Shown here: positions 30,914-44,932 of the stretch, in pieces
Numbering within the stretch: position 1 is the first letter of the stretch
Layout: the number at the start of each line of letters is the position of its first letter
The notes under the pieces: generated by a model
The model's input: the letters and a program-made list of their open reading frames with translations, nothing else
Told to the model about the DNA's origin: nothing
The model's database searches: none
Made by a program: the position numbers and the translations under genes
From: Mycolicibacterium novocastrense
GTDB lineage: Bacteria; Actinomycetota; Actinomycetes; Mycobacteriales; Mycobacteriaceae
DNA: 50,329 nt
Reading direction: 5' to 3'
Assembly (NCBI RefSeq): GCF_001570485.1
Contig: NZ_BCTA01000004.1
Coordinates: 1 to 50,329, forward strand

Positions 30914-31744
30914 TCAGTGCGCGTTGGGCACCATGCGCTTCATCACCGTCAAGAACAGTCGCTGATAGCCCGAACCGGTGAGCCGCACGATCGCGTCGAG
31001 GATCTTCGCGTCGGCCCCGACGAGCACCCGCGCCCGGTTCTTGCGGACGCCGTCGAGGATGATCTTCGCGGCCTCCTCGGGCGTGGTCCGCGTCAGCCTG
31101 GTGTCGAACGTCTTGGTCAGGCCTTCGCGGTCGACGCCCTCGGCGGCCGTCGAATTGCGCATGATCGCCGTCTTGATCCCGCCGGGGTGGATGGTGGTGA
31201 CCTTGACCGGGTGGCCGGCGGCCTGCATCTCCTGGCGCAGCGCCTCGGTGAACCCGCGGACCGCGAACTTGGCCGAGTTGTATGCCGACTGGCCGGGAAC
31301 CGAGAAGATGCCGAACAGGCTCGACACGTTGACGACGTGCCCGTCGCCCGAGGCGATCAGGTGCGGCAGGAACGCTTTCGTGCCGTTGACGACGCCCCAG
31401 AAGTCGACGTCCATCACCCGCTCGATGTCCTTGTACGGGGTCACCTCGACATCGCCGACATACGCGATGCCGGCGTTGTTGTAAATCTGGTTGACCTTGC
31501 CGAAGTGCTCGACGACCGCGTCGGCGTACAGCTCGAAGGCCTCACGCTCGGTGACGTCGAGGCGGTCGGTCTTCACCGGCGCACCGATCGCCTTCAGCCG
31601 CTCCTCGGTGGCCGCCAGGCCCTCGGCGTCGACGTCGCTGATCGCCACACTCGCACCCGACTTGGCCAGCTCGATCGCCAGCGCCTGTCCGATACCCGAC
31701 CCGGCACCGGTCACCACGGCGACTTTTCCGGCGAAGCCCTGCAT
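30914..31744 (-). CDS. Short-chain dehydrogenase/reductase (Rv1245c-like)
   Basis: This is a 276-residue classical SDR. The NAD(P) loop TGAGSGIG is at 12-19. NNAG and the catalytic Ser (VNVSSLFG) and Tyr-Lys (SAYNSAKFA) are present. ISDVDAEG after the second strand suggests NAD rather than NADP. The C-terminal basic segment (YQRLFLTVMKRMVP) may associate with membrane or lipid. The start at ATG 31744 has agggag 5 nt upstream; GTG 31750 is less likely. The substrate is unknown. Confidence 0.9.
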   Translation of the reverse strand: MQGFAGKVAVVTGAGSGIGQALAIELAKSGASVAISDVDAEGLAATEERLKAIGAPVKTDRLDVTEREAFELYADAVVEHFGKVNQIYNNAGIAYVGDVEVTPYKDIERVMDVDFWGVVNGTKAFLPHLIASGDGHVVNVSSLFGIFSVPGQSAYNSAKFAVRGFTEALRQEMQAAGHPVKVTTIHPGGIKTAIMRNSTAAEGVDREGLTKTFDTRLTRTTPEEAAKIILDGVRKNRARVLVGADAKILDAIVRLTGSGYQRLFLTVMKRMVPNAH

Positions 31745-31853
31745 AACCACTCCCTCGTGTTGTAGCCGTCAAGAGGTTAGCCGGAACCGCCGGTCCGTCC
31801 ACTAACGGGTTGATCTCACTTACCCGGTGCGGGCAATCAACCGCTTAAGGCCC

Positions 31854-31944
31854 CGCCGAGCGAACTGCTCAGGCCTCGCCGAGCGAACTGCTCAGGCGAA
31901 CGCCTCGCGCCGGTTGTCGTCTCCTCGGCGTCCGCCTTCGTGCC

Positions 31945-31960
<16 letters not shown>
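31854..31960. repeat. Tandem and 3'-end duplications after kgd
   Basis: A 21-bp block recurs with 23-bp period (31854-31874 and 31877-31897). A 17-bp block (ctcaggcgaacgcctcg) occurs at 31891-31907 and again at 31944-31960, the latter containing the kgd stop and last codons. This 200-nt gap between kgd and the SDR gene holds nothing else I recognise. Confidence 0.75.
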
Positions 31961-35772
<3,812 letters not shown>

Positions 35773-35919
35773 GGTAGCTACTCGCCTCGATTCTTCGCTT
35801 CACGCGAGCGCATCTGAACGCTCGCCAGGTTCTGTACGGATTACCCGCATTCCGCCGACTAAAGGCTAGCGCCGAAGCATCGGCCAGACCACGACAACGA
35901 CCTTCCCGGGCACGCGCCG

Positions 35920-36672
35920 TCAGTCCTTGGGCGCGGGCAGCACGTGCAGCACGGTCGGCCACCGCGGTGGCGGGGTGCCGAACGCGCTGCGCGCGTTGCT
36001 GATGATTCGCTTGCCCATCAGGCGGTTCCCGACACCGCCGACGACCGCGCCGACGCCGACCGGCAACGTCTTGCCGAACGCGAGCGCGCCCCGCTTGAGG
36101 GTGTAGCGCTTCACGAAATACCTCAGCAGCCGCGAATTCAGTTGCGACAGCGCGGGCAGCGGCAGGGTGGCCGCCCCGTCGGCGACCCAGGCGCCCCGAG
36201 TGCGGCCCCTGCCCATCAGGTCGGCGATCGCACGCTTACTGTCCTCGCCGACCAACACGGCCAGCACCAGCGCGCGACGCCGCTCCTGATGCTCGGCCGG
36301 AATTCCGTGCACCTCGGCCACGGCCAACACGTACAACGCCGTCGCCTCCAGGAAGACGACCGTCTCACCGGCCACCGACGCCATCGCGGTCAGCGTCCCG
36401 ATACCGGGAAACGCCGCGGCCGATCCGACGGCGGCGCCGCTGGCCATCACCGCGCTCAGGTAGCGCTTCTCGAGTTTGGTGATCACATCGGCCGGCGTCG
36501 CGTGCGGGTCCTGTTCGCGCAGCCGGTCGACGTAGGCCTTGACCGCGGGAGCCTGCACGCGCGACCCGCGCTCGATGATGCGGGAGAGCGCCTTGGCGGC
36601 GACGCTCGGATCCTCGGCGGAGCCTTCGCTGACCGCCGGTGACTGGCTCTTGGCCTTCGACCGGGCACTCAT
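35920..36672 (-). CDS. EcsC-like protein (Rv1249c-like)
   Basis: This is a 250-residue protein with a hydrophobic central part: SAVMASGAAVGSAAAFPGIG, then TVVFLEATALYVLAVAEVHG, and a glycine-rich segment near 205-225 (LPVGVGAVVGGVGNRLMG). The pattern resembles EcsC-family or related membrane-associated proteins, whose role is unclear. The ATG has aggagg 4-5 nt upstream. It lies 147 nt upstream of kgd on the same strand and is divergent from an MFS gene. Confidence 0.65.
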   Translation of the reverse strand: MSARSKAKSQSPAVSEGSAEDPSVAAKALSRIIERGSRVQAPAVKAYVDRLREQDPHATPADVITKLEKRYLSAVMASGAAVGSAAAFPGIGTLTAMASVAGETVVFLEATALYVLAVAEVHGIPAEHQERRRALVLAVLVGEDSKRAIADLMGRGRTRGAWVADGAATLPLPALSQLNSRLLRYFVKRYTLKRGALAFGKTLPVGVGAVVGGVGNRLMGKRIISNARSAFGTPPPRWPTVLHVLPAPKD

Positions 36673-36813
36673 GGGGCCTCCTGTCCGAACGACTCGTTTC
36701 AGGCTATCGCTTCGGCCAACGAACGACGGCGGCGGTGAGTGCCCCGGCCGTGATCGCGCTCACCTTCGGCCGGACCGGGAAGAAAATAATGAGAAGCGAC
36801 GCTAACCATTCCC

Positions 36814-38103
36814 ATGGCACCATCAACCGCTGTGGATCCGACGACTGCCCCGACCCCGTTCCAGGAGGGCACGACTCCGAGCCGCATCCGGATGATCGTC
36901 GTACTGGGTGTCATGGTGGCCTTGGGCCCGCTGACCATCGACATGTACCTGCCCGCGTTGCCGAGGATCGCCGAGGAGCTCGGGGTGTCCTCGTCGATCG
37001 CGCAGCTGACGTTGACCGGGACACTGGCCGGGCTGGCGCTCGGTCAGCTGGTCGTCGGGCCGCTCTCCGATTCACTGGGCCGCCGCCGGCCGCTGATCGC
37101 CGGAATCGTGCTGCACATGGTCGCCTCGCTGATGTGCATGTTCGCCTCCAACATCGAGGTGCTCGGGTTGGCTCGGGCGCTACAGGGGATGGGTGCCGCA
37201 GCGGCCTCGGTGGTGGCGGTCGCCGTCGTCGGCGATCTGTTCACCGGGTCGGTGGCCGCCACGGTGATGTCACGGCTGATGCTGGTGCTCGGCGTCGCGC
37301 CCGTGCTGGCTCCGTCGCTGGGCGCAGCGGTGCTGCTGAAGGCCTCCTGGCACTGGGTGTTCGCCGCGCTGGTGCTGATGGCGGGGGTGTTGCTGGTGGT
37401 TGCGGCGACGGCCCTGCCCGAGACGCTGCCCGTCGCACATCGCCGCCCGCTGAAGGTGCGCGGCATCGCCGCGACGTACCTGGAGTTGCTGCGCGATACC
37501 AGGTTCGTGGTGTTGGTTCTGGTCGCGGCGCTGGGCATGTCGGGGCTGTTCGCCTACATCTCGGCCGCGCCGTTCGTCCTGCAGGGTCGCTACGGTCTGG
37601 ATCAGCAGGCCTTCGCGCTGGTCTTCGCCGCCGGTGCGATCGCACTGATCGGGGCCACGCAGTTCAACGTCGTGCTACTGCGCCGGTTGCGGCCGCAGAC
37701 CATCGTGTTGTGGGCCCTGACCGTGGCCTCGCTCGGCGGTGCGGTCTTCGTCGGGATCACGGTCGCCGACGTCGGCGGGGTGGCCGGATTCGTCGTCCCG
37801 GTATGGATCGTCCTGGCGGCCGTCGGCTTCGTCATACCGAACGCGCCGGCGCTGGCGCTGACCCGGCACCCCGACGCCGCGGGCACCGCGGCGGCTCTGC
37901 TCGGTGCCGCGCAGTTCGGTCTGGGTGCCGCGATCGCCCCGCTGGTCGGTGCGCTCGGCAACGACGAGTTCGCTCTGGCCGCGGTGATGACGGTGGGTAT
38001 GGTGATCGCGTTGCTCGCGCTCATGGCCGTCGGTGTGGCGGCCGAACGCGCGGACGACTCCGAACGCGATGTCACCGCCGACGTCGTGCCCGAGCCGGCC
38101 TGA
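36814..38103 (+). CDS. Bcr/CflA-type MFS multidrug exporter
   Basis: This is a 429-residue protein with 12 membrane helices. The N-terminal half carries [20 protein letters not shown] and motif A as [16 protein letters not shown], both typical of the Bcr/CflA drug:H+ antiporters. Motif C-like glycines appear in [14 protein letters not shown]. Substrates are unknown. The start ATG 36814 is not preceded by a clear ribosome site. The next gene on this strand is a second, unrelated MFS exporter. Confidence 0.88.
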   Translation: MAPSTAVDPTTAPTPFQEGTTPSRIRMIVVLGVMVALGPLTIDMYLPALPRIAEELGVSSSIAQLTLTGTLAGLALGQLVVGPLSDSLGRRRPLIAGIVLHMVASLMCMFASNIEVLGLARALQGMGAAAASVVAVAVVGDLFTGSVAATVMSRLMLVLGVAPVLAPSLGAAVLLKASWHWVFAALVLMAGVLLVVAATALPETLPVAHRRPLKVRGIAATYLELLRDTRFVVLVLVAALGMSGLFAYISAAPFVLQGRYGLDQQAFALVFAAGAIALIGATQFNVVLLRRLRPQTIVLWALTVASLGGAVFVGITVADVGGVAGFVVPVWIVLAAVGFVIPNAPALALTRHPDAAGTAAALLGAAQFGLGAAIAPLVGALGNDEFALAAVMTVGMVIALLALMAVGVAAERADDSERDVTADVVPEPA

Positions 38104-38114
38104 CGCTTCGCAGC

Positions 38115-38146
38115 GCGTGGTCCCGCCTTGTCGGGATCGACCACGC
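38115..38146 (+). terminator. Hairpin after the Bcr/CflA gene
   Basis: Arms gcgtggtc (38115-38122) and gaccacgc (38139-38146) form an 8-bp stem, and inner cccg/cggg can extend it. It starts 11 nt after the stop and lies within the 85-nt gap to the next gene. There is no U-tract. Confidence 0.45.
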
Positions 38147-38188
38147 TCCGTAGCGTCGGCAGCATCGCCGAGTGCTAGTCGACCCAGA

Positions 38189-40111
38189 ATGTTGTCAACC
38201 CTCTTCACCAGGCAGAACGCCTCAACGAACCCGTGGCATGCGCTGTGGGCGATGATGGTCGGCTTCTTCATGATCTTGGTGGACGCGACGATCGTCGCCG
38301 TCGCCAACCCGTCGATCATGGCCAGGTTCGGCGCCAGCTACGACGCCGTCCTGTGGGTCACCAGCGCCTACCTGCTCGCATACGCGGTGCCGTTGCTGGT
38401 CGCGGGCCGCCTCGGCGACCGGTTCGGCCCGAAGAACCTCTACCTTCTGGGCCTGACGGTGTTCACCGTCGCCTCGCTGTGGTGCGGGCTGTCCGACACG
38501 ATCGGGATGCTGATCGCCGCGCGGGTCGTGCAGGGCGTGGGCGCGGCGCTGCTGACGCCGCAGACGCTGTCCACGGTCACCCGCATCTTCCCCGCCGAGC
38601 GGCGCGGCATGGCGATGAGCGTCTGGGGCGCGACGGCCGGCGTCGCGACGCTGGTCGGTCCGTTGGCCGGCGGGATCCTGGTCGACGCCCTCGGGTGGCA
38701 GTGGATCTTCTTCGTCAACGTGCCGATCGGCGTGGTGGGCGTGGCGTTGGCGCTGCGGCTGGTGCCCGAACTGCCGAGGCAGCGGCAGCGGCTCGATGTG
38801 CCGGGGGTGATCCTGTCCGCGGTCGGGCTGTTCCTCATCGTGTTCGCCCTGCAGGAGGGGCAGGCCAACCGGTGGACCCACTGGGTCTGGGGTCTGATGG
38901 CGCTGGGCACCGGGGTGGTGGCCGCGTTCCTGTTCTGGCAGGCGGCCAACCGCAACGACCCGCTGCTGCCGCTGGAGATCTTCCGCGACCGCGACTTCTC
39001 GCTGTCGACGTTCGGTGTCGCGACGATCGGATTCGTCGTGACCGGAATGATCGTGCCGGTCATGTTCTACGCACAGGCGGTGTGCGGGTTGTCGCCGACG
39101 CAGTCGGCACTGCTGACCGCGCCGATGGCAATCGCCACCGGTGTGCTCGCGCCCGTCGTCGGACGGATCGTCGACCGGTGGCACCCGCGCCCGGTGGTCG
39201 GGTTCGGGTTCTCCGTCCTGGCGATCGCGATGACCTGGCTGTCACTGGAGATGACGCCCGCCACTCCGATCTGGCGGCTGGTGTTGCCGCTGACCGCTAC
39301 GGGGATCGGCATGGCGTTCATCTGGTCCCCGCTGGCCGCGACCGCGACCCGCAACCTGCCGCCGCGGTTGGCGGGGGCGGGTTCGGGTGTCTACAACACC
39401 ACCCGCCAGGTCGGGGCGGTGCTGGGCAGCGCCAGCATGGCGGCGTTCATGGCGTGGCAGGTCAACTCCGAGATGCCGTCGTGGGCTTCCGATCCGGCCC
39501 AGGGGGGTGATGCGGGTGCGACGCAGTTGCCGTCGTTCCTGCACACGCCGTTCGCGGCCGCCATGTCGCAAGCGTTGCTGTTGCCGGCATTCGTCGCACT
39601 GTTCGGTGTCCTGGCCGCGATGTTCCTGCTCGGCTACCCGCGTCGCCCGCTCGAGCACGCCGCCACCGTCGCACCCGACGACGACGAGCCGTTCGTCGAC
39701 GACGATGACGACTACGTCGAGTACACCATCGACTGGAACGACGGCGCCGCGTCGTGGGTGCGTGCCGAGCGCGAGCCGGCGACCGAGCCGCTGTCCGCGC
39801 GTGAGGAGCGCCCCACCGAGCAGGCCGACGACTCGTGGCGCGCCATACTCGACCAACTGCTCGCCGACATTCCGCCGGCACCACCGGCCAAACCCGCCAA
39901 CGATCCGATCGGATTGTCGCACAACGGATTACACGTCGACACCGAGCAGCGGCTCACGTGGCTGGACTCACCGCGGCCCGATGACGGGGCCTATCCGCAC
40001 AATGGGGACCGCGACCACCCCGACCACCCCGACCACCCCGACCGCCACGAGCGGTCGAACCCGGGGCGGTTCGGTTCCAGTGGCAGGCATGCGCGCGACG
40101 ACCACGACTGA
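38189..40111 (+). CDS. DHA2 (EmrB/QacA) MFS exporter with long tail (Rv1250-like)
   Basis: This is a 640-residue transporter with about 14 membrane helices. Visible features are the DHA2 start [18 protein letters not shown], motif [15 protein letters not shown], and motif C around [16 protein letters not shown]. The C-terminal 150 residues are cytosolic and acidic ([14 protein letters not shown]) and end in a [10 protein letters not shown] repeat, longer than I recall for Rv1250 (579 residues). The start at ATG 38189 ([12 protein letters not shown]) lacks a strong ribosome site. It is convergent with the next gene. Confidence 0.85.
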   Translation: MLSTLFTRQNASTNPWHALWAMMVGFFMILVDATIVAVANPSIMARFGASYDAVLWVTSAYLLAYAVPLLVAGRLGDRFGPKNLYLLGLTVFTVASLWCGLSDTIGMLIAARVVQGVGAALLTPQTLSTVTRIFPAERRGMAMSVWGATAGVATLVGPLAGGILVDALGWQWIFFVNVPIGVVGVALALRLVPELPRQRQRLDVPGVILSAVGLFLIVFALQEGQANRWTHWVWGLMALGTGVVAAFLFWQAANRNDPLLPLEIFRDRDFSLSTFGVATIGFVVTGMIVPVMFYAQAVCGLSPTQSALLTAPMAIATGVLAPVVGRIVDRWHPRPVVGFGFSVLAIAMTWLSLEMTPATPIWRLVLPLTATGIGMAFIWSPLAATATRNLPPRLAGAGSGVYNTTRQVGAVLGSASMAAFMAWQVNSEMPSWASDPAQGGDAGATQLPSFLHTPFAAAMSQALLLPAFVALFGVLAAMFLLGYPRRPLEHAATVAPDDDEPFVDDDDDYVEYTIDWNDGAASWVRAEREPATEPLSAREERPTEQADDSWRAILDQLLADIPPAPPAKPANDPIGLSHNGLHVDTEQRLTWLDSPRPDDGAYPHNGDRDHPDHPDHPDRHERSNPGRFGSSGRHARDDHD

Positions 40112-40120
40112 CGACGGAAG

Positions 40121-41476
40121 CTAGTCGAACAGCACCGCGGGATTGAGGTAGCCGGCCGGGTCGAAGGCCGCCTTCACTGTTCGCATGGCCGCGATGTCGG
40201 CGTCGGTGCGCGACATTCCGAGGTACGGGCGTTTGCGGGTGCCGACGCCGTGCTCGCTGCTGACGTTGCCGCCCAGGCGGGCGATGAGGTCCATCATCGC
40301 TTCGTACAGGGCGCGTTCGGCGTGGCTGTCCAGCGTGCACCGCACGAGGTTCAGGTGCAGGTTGCCCTCGCCCACATGACCGAACAGCACCGGGATTGCC
40401 TCGGGCGCATGGTCGGCGACGAGTTGGGCGGCATCTGCGGCGAACTGTGCAATGGCCGAAAGCGGGAGCGAGACATCGAATTTCAGCGGCGGGCCGTACA
40501 CGCCGAGCACTTCGGCGACGGCCTCGCGCACCTGCCAGAGTCGCTGCTGTGCGGCGGTGTCGACGCCGACGGCGGGTTCGCCGCACAGGTCCGCGCCCTC
40601 GATTGCCTCGGCCAGCCGGTCGGTCTGGTCGGTGTCGCCCGCCAGTTCGATCAGCAGTTGCCAGGCGCCGTCGACGGGCGCGGGCACCCCGGCGTGCTCG
40701 GCGGTCAACGCGCTGGCACGCGCGTCGATCAACTCCAGCGCGGCGATACCGTCCAGGTCGCGGAAGGTCCGCCCGGCGGTCACGAGCGCATCGAGGTCGG
40801 CGAACCCGCAGATCGCGGTCACCCGGTGAGGCGGTGTGGGGTGCAGCCTGAGATCGAGCGCGGTGATGACGCCCAAAGTGCCTTCCGCGCCGACGAACAG
40901 CGACGCCAGGTCGTAGCCGGTGTTGTCCATCCGCACCCGGCTGTGCCGGTGCACGACCGAACCGTCGGGCAGCGCGACGTTCAAGCCGATCACCTGCTCG
41001 CCCATGTTGCCGTAGCGGACGGTGCGCAGTCCGCCGGCGTTCGTCGACGCCATGCCCCCGACGGTCGCGGTGTCGCGCGCGGCGAGGTCGACGCCGAACA
41101 CCAGCCCCGCCCCGCCGGCCGCCCGCTGCACTTCGGCCAGAGTGACCCCGGCGCCCACCGAGATTCGGCGTTCGGTGACGTCGACGTCGCCGATGTCGCG
41201 CAGCCGCTCGGTGGACAGCAGCACGTCGTCGTGTTCGGGAACGGTGCCGGCCACCAGCGATGTCCGTCCACCCTGCACGGTGACGTACGCCTCGGCGTCG
41301 CGGCATGCCCGCAGCACCGAAGCGACCTCGTCGGCCGACCGCGGTCGCACCAGGGCGCTGGCCCGGCCTCGGTACCGCCCGGTGTGGTCGACGGCCCGGG
41401 CGGCGAGCACGTCGGGATCGGTGCTGACGTAGCCGTTCCCGACGATCTCGGTCAGCCGGTCGGTCAAGCTCGTCAC
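40121..41476 (-). CDS. FAD-linked oxidase, GlcD/D-2-hydroxyacid dehydrogenase type
   Basis: This is a 451-residue VAO-family flavoprotein. The FAD-binding half contains VQGGRTSLVAGTVP and TVGGMASTNAGGLRTVRYGNMGEQV. The metal-binding histidines of the D-2-hydroxyacid group are in FGHVGEGNLHLN and the catalytic segment is NVSSEHGVGTRKRPYL. It should oxidise a D-2-hydroxyacid such as lactate, glycolate or 2-hydroxyglutarate. The GTG overlaps the helicase stop by 4 bp. Rv1257c is a similar enzyme, but not in this position. Confidence 0.88.
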   Translation of the reverse strand: MTSLTDRLTEIVGNGYVSTDPDVLAARAVDHTGRYRGRASALVRPRSADEVASVLRACRDAEAYVTVQGGRTSLVAGTVPEHDDVLLSTERLRDIGDVDVTERRISVGAGVTLAEVQRAAGGAGLVFGVDLAARDTATVGGMASTNAGGLRTVRYGNMGEQVIGLNVALPDGSVVHRHSRVRMDNTGYDLASLFVGAEGTLGVITALDLRLHPTPPHRVTAICGFADLDALVTAGRTFRDLDGIAALELIDARASALTAEHAGVPAPVDGAWQLLIELAGDTDQTDRLAEAIEGADLCGEPAVGVDTAAQQRLWQVREAVAEVLGVYGPPLKFDVSLPLSAIAQFAADAAQLVADHAPEAIPVLFGHVGEGNLHLNLVRCTLDSHAERALYEAMMDLIARLGGNVSSEHGVGTRKRPYLGMSRTDADIAAMRTVKAAFDPAGYLNPAVLFD

Positions 41477-44400
41477 GCGGGTTCCCCCAGCGACAGGAAG
41501 GCGCCCAACTCGATCAAGCGGTCCGGTGTGCCCGGCAGATACTCGGTCAGCGCCTGCGAACGGACGATCACGCTGAGGTATTTCGCGCGGCTGACCGCGA
41601 CGTTGAGTCGATTCCTGTTGAGCAGAAACGATATTCCCCGGGGCACATCGTCGATGGAGGATGCCGTCATCGATATGAACACCACCGGCGCCTGCCTGCC
41701 CTGGAACTTGTCCACGGTGCCGACCGCGACGTCGGACAGCCCGGCCGCCTCGAAGTAGTCGCGCACCAGCAGAACCTGCGCGTTGTAGGGGGCGACGACC
41801 AGGACGTCATTCTGGGTCAATGCGCGGGTGCCGTGCTCGTCGGTCCAGTCGCTGCCGAGCAGCGTCAGCGTCGCCGCGACGATGGCTTGGGCCTCCTCGG
41901 GGCTGCTCGTGGAGTTGCCGTCGTGGGGGATGGACACCACGCGCACACCGGGATCCTGGCCGGCGAGGCGCCGCGCGGCGGGTCGGCCCTCCGCGGACTT
42001 CAGCTTGCCCTCGTAGGACAGCCGGGACACCGGGGCGCACACCGCGGGGTGCATCCGATGGGAGCGGTCGAGAAAGTAGCCGAATTCTTCGGGCAGCGTG
42101 CGGTTTTCCTGCACCAGCCAGCCCAGCGCCGATGCGTCGACCGGCTCGGGATGGTGGCCCTGACTGACCTGCGGCAGCTGCTGCGGGTCGCCGAGCAGCA
42201 TCAGGTTGTCGGCGGCCCTGGCCACGGCGATGGTGTTGGCCAGGCAGTACTGGCCCGCCTCCTCGATCACCAGCAGGTTCAGGCTGCGGGCCTCAACGCG
42301 CGTGTCGTTGGCGAAATCCCATGCGGTGCCGCCGATGACACACCCGGCGTGGTCGGCGATGAACGCCGCGTACTCGTCCTTGTCGATCGCCTGACAGCCG
42401 ACGTCGTCGGGGCAGTCCTTCTTGGCGATGCGCTCTGCGTCCACCCCGGCCTTGATCAGGTCGCGAAAGAGGTTCTCCACCACCGCATGTGACTGCGCTA
42501 CGACACCCACGCGCCACTGATGGTCGTTGACCAGGGTGGCGATGATCCGGGCGGCCGTGTACGTCTTACCGGTCCCGGGCGGGCCGTGCACCGCGAGATA
42601 CGACGAGTCCAGGTCGAGCACCGCGGCGGTGATGTCGGCGGTGACATCGCCGGTGTGGGGCAGGGGCGAACCGCCGCGGGTGCGCGGCGGCCGGCGCAGC
42701 AGGATGTCGACCACCGCGGTGCGCGGCAGATCCGGTAACGCGGCGCTGACGTCGGCGGCCGCGGCGTCGATCGATTCGCGTAATTTCTTGGTCGGCACGA
42801 TGTTTCGCGGCGTGAGCGCGAACGGCGTCTGCGTGAACGTCCCGGAAGAGGTTTCGCGTTCGCAGATCACCACCCGGGTGGGGACATTCGGGTCGTCGAC
42901 CTCGATGACGTCGGCGTTACCCGCGGCACGCCGGTCCGCATTGTCGGCCATTCCCGCGGGTGAAGGCGGCTCATACAGTGCGAACACCTCTTTGCTGATG
43001 CCGCCGCCCTCCAGCGCCCCGGTCAGTTCCAGCCAGCGCTGCTGTTTGCGGGCGCGCGTCGACGGTAGATGCCAGTCCTTGACGACCACCACGCCGTCGG
43101 TGTCGACCAGGAACACGTCGCTGGTGTCGCCCCACTCGTCGACGGGGCTGTTGAGCCGGTCGAAATGCGCCCACCAGAACGGTTTGTCCTCGCGGCGGTG
43201 ATATCCGCGCGCGGCGGCCATCAACGCCACGGCCGTCTGTTCCGGACTACGTTGCGCCACACCGTCTCCGGCGAAGTCCATCAGCGTGCGCGCCAGGTGA
43301 TCGGTGTCCTCGACCGCGATGCTCTGGGTGACGGGCTGGGGTCCGAGCGGCGGAACGCTGGACTCGATCGCGATCTTGATCAGCCAGTCGCGCAGACGAT
43401 GTGTCGATCGGCAGTCGTAGCGGTTGTAGTCCTCGATCTTCTTGAGCATGTTGTCGGCTTCGTCGTGGCGACCTTCGGCCCGCAGTTCGCAGAACCGCGC
43501 GTACATCGTGATCGACTCCGTAGCGGTGGTGACGTCGCCGGTACGCAGCTCGGAGCCCATGTACAGCGGCTCGAGGGACTTCAGGCTGTAGTTCTCCGTG
43601 CCTACCCGAATGCTCTTGCGCACCAACGGATACAGGTCGACAAGTACGCCGCTGCGCAGCAGATCGTCGACCTCGTCCTCGCCGACACCGTAGCGGCCGG
43701 CCAGCCGGAGAAGCGCCGACTTCTCGTACGCCGCGTAGTGGTAGATGTGCATCTTCGGGTACTTCTTGCGGCGCTGGCGCACCAGCTTGAGGAAGTCGAC
43801 GAGGGCCCTGCGCTCGCTCGCGCGGTCATGCGCCCACAGCGGGCGGAAACCGCCGCCGACTTCGAGCACGCCCCACATGTACTCCAGGCCCCACTCGTGC
43901 CCGTCGGCCGTCCACAGGGGGTCGCCTTCGAAGTCGAAGAACAGGTCACCCTTGTCGGGATCGGGCAGCAGCGTCAACGGCTGGGGGTCGACGATCTGGT
44001 ACGGCGGCTTGCCATCGACCCGCGGGGCCAGTTGCAACCGGGCCTGGTCCCGCAGCGCGGTGAACGCCCGCGTCGAAAGCTCGGCCACCGGACCGTCATG
44101 TCGCGCGAGTTCGGCGACCGTGGTGATGCCCGCGTCGAGCAGACGTGCCCGCTGGCTCACCCGCATGTTCGCGACCAGCAGCAGGTCGTCGCCGGCCCGA
44201 ACCTGGGCTTCGCATTCGGGACAGCGGAAACAGGCCCGCACGGTCTCGTCGGCCCAGTCGACCGGTGCGCCCGAGGCGAAGTGGTCGTCGAGCAACCGCT
44301 GCAGGTCGTCGCGCCGGGGCCGGTAGACCGGGAGCAGCTCGTCGATGCGGTAGCTCGCGGTGGCGCCGTCGCCGAGGATGAGCTCGACCTCATCGGCAAC

Positions 44401-44895
44401 CGGAACGCCCGCGGCGGTGAGCGTTTCGGCGTAGGCCGCCAACTGCAGCAGCGCCTCGACTTTCACCGAGCGCGCGAGCTTGGTGTCGCGCAATCGATAT
44501 CGCTCACCTTCGGCGTCGCGCTCCAAGATCAGGAAGTCGGCGAAGCCGACGAACCGGCCGTCGAACATCGCGGCCTGGTAGATCACTTCTGCGCGACGCT
44601 CGACAGCGCGGCGCGTCTGCTCGGCGGCGGCGGTCAGCCCGTCGATCGTGTACGGGGGCCTGCCGATGATCGCGACGTCGGTGCGGTCGCGCAGCAGATC
44701 GAGGTGCCGCTTCTCATGCTCGTCGCCGAGCTGGGCCGTCCTGGCCAACAGCTCGTCTTCGCTCGCGACCGCGGGGCCCCGCCCGAGCTTGGCGTCGAAG
44801 GCGCGCAGCAACGCGTACTCGCAACGGGCGGCCGCTGCAAGATCGGATGCGCTGTATACGACGCGGGTTTCGGCGCCGTCGGAGGCCACGAACAC
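41473..44895 (-). CDS. Fe-S RecB-like nuclease / RNase H-like / SF1 helicase (Rv1251c-like)
   Basis: This is a 1140-residue fusion. The N-terminal TM0106-type RecB-like nuclease (about 10-230) shows Asp120, Asp137 and Lys139 (RDTKLA) and four cysteines, Cys25 and Cys222-xx-Cys225-xx-Cys228, the layout of an AddB/Dna2-like Fe-S nuclease. An RNase H-like exonuclease domain starts FFDFEGDP (Asp321, Glu323). The UPF1/SF1-type helicase begins near residue 765 with GPPGTGKT, then VIEEAGQ, LLGDPQQLPQ and VGTVDKFQGRQAPVV. The role is probably DNA or RNA end processing; the substrate is unknown. GTG 44895 is supported by TACAGT 6 nt upstream. Length matches Rv1251c. Confidence 0.88.
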   Translation of the reverse strand: MFVASDGAETRVVYSASDLAAAARCEYALLRAFDAKLGRGPAVASEDELLARTAQLGDEHEKRHLDLLRDRTDVAIIGRPPYTIDGLTAAAEQTRRAVERRAEVIYQAAMFDGRFVGFADFLILERDAEGERYRLRDTKLARSVKVEALLQLAAYAETLTAAGVPVADEVELILGDGATASYRIDELLPVYRPRRDDLQRLLDDHFASGAPVDWADETVRACFRCPECEAQVRAGDDLLLVANMRVSQRARLLDAGITTVAELARHDGPVAELSTRAFTALRDQARLQLAPRVDGKPPYQIVDPQPLTLLPDPDKGDLFFDFEGDPLWTADGHEWGLEYMWGVLEVGGGFRPLWAHDRASERRALVDFLKLVRQRRKKYPKMHIYHYAAYEKSALLRLAGRYGVGEDEVDDLLRSGVLVDLYPLVRKSIRVGTENYSLKSLEPLYMGSELRTGDVTTATESITMYARFCELRAEGRHDEADNMLKKIEDYNRYDCRSTHRLRDWLIKIAIESSVPPLGPQPVTQSIAVEDTDHLARTLMDFAGDGVAQRSPEQTAVALMAAARGYHRREDKPFWWAHFDRLNSPVDEWGDTSDVFLVDTDGVVVVKDWHLPSTRARKQQRWLELTGALEGGGISKEVFALYEPPSPAGMADNADRRAAGNADVIEVDDPNVPTRVVICERETSSGTFTQTPFALTPRNIVPTKKLRESIDAAAADVSAALPDLPRTAVVDILLRRPPRTRGGSPLPHTGDVTADITAAVLDLDSSYLAVHGPPGTGKTYTAARIIATLVNDHQWRVGVVAQSHAVVENLFRDLIKAGVDAERIAKKDCPDDVGCQAIDKDEYAAFIADHAGCVIGGTAWDFANDTRVEARSLNLLVIEEAGQYCLANTIAVARAADNLMLLGDPQQLPQVSQGHHPEPVDASALGWLVQENRTLPEEFGYFLDRSHRMHPAVCAPVSRLSYEGKLKSAEGRPAARRLAGQDPGVRVVSIPHDGNSTSSPEEAQAIVAATLTLLGSDWTDEHGTRALTQNDVLVVAPYNAQVLLVRDYFEAAGLSDVAVGTVDKFQGRQAPVVFISMTASSIDDVPRGISFLLNRNRLNVAVSRAKYLSVIVRSQALTEYLPGTPDRLIELGAFLSLGEPA

Positions 44896-44901
44896 GCTGC
44901 C

Positions 44902-44907
44902 ACTGTA
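44902..44907 (-). promoter_or_regulatory. Putative -10 box of the nuclease-helicase gene
   Basis: TACAGT on the minus strand with 6 nt to GTG 44895. The 27-bp repeat at 44933 lies about where the -35 region and upstream elements would be. Confidence 0.5.
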
Positions 44908-44932
44908 TGTGACCCGGGCGACACCTCCCCGC

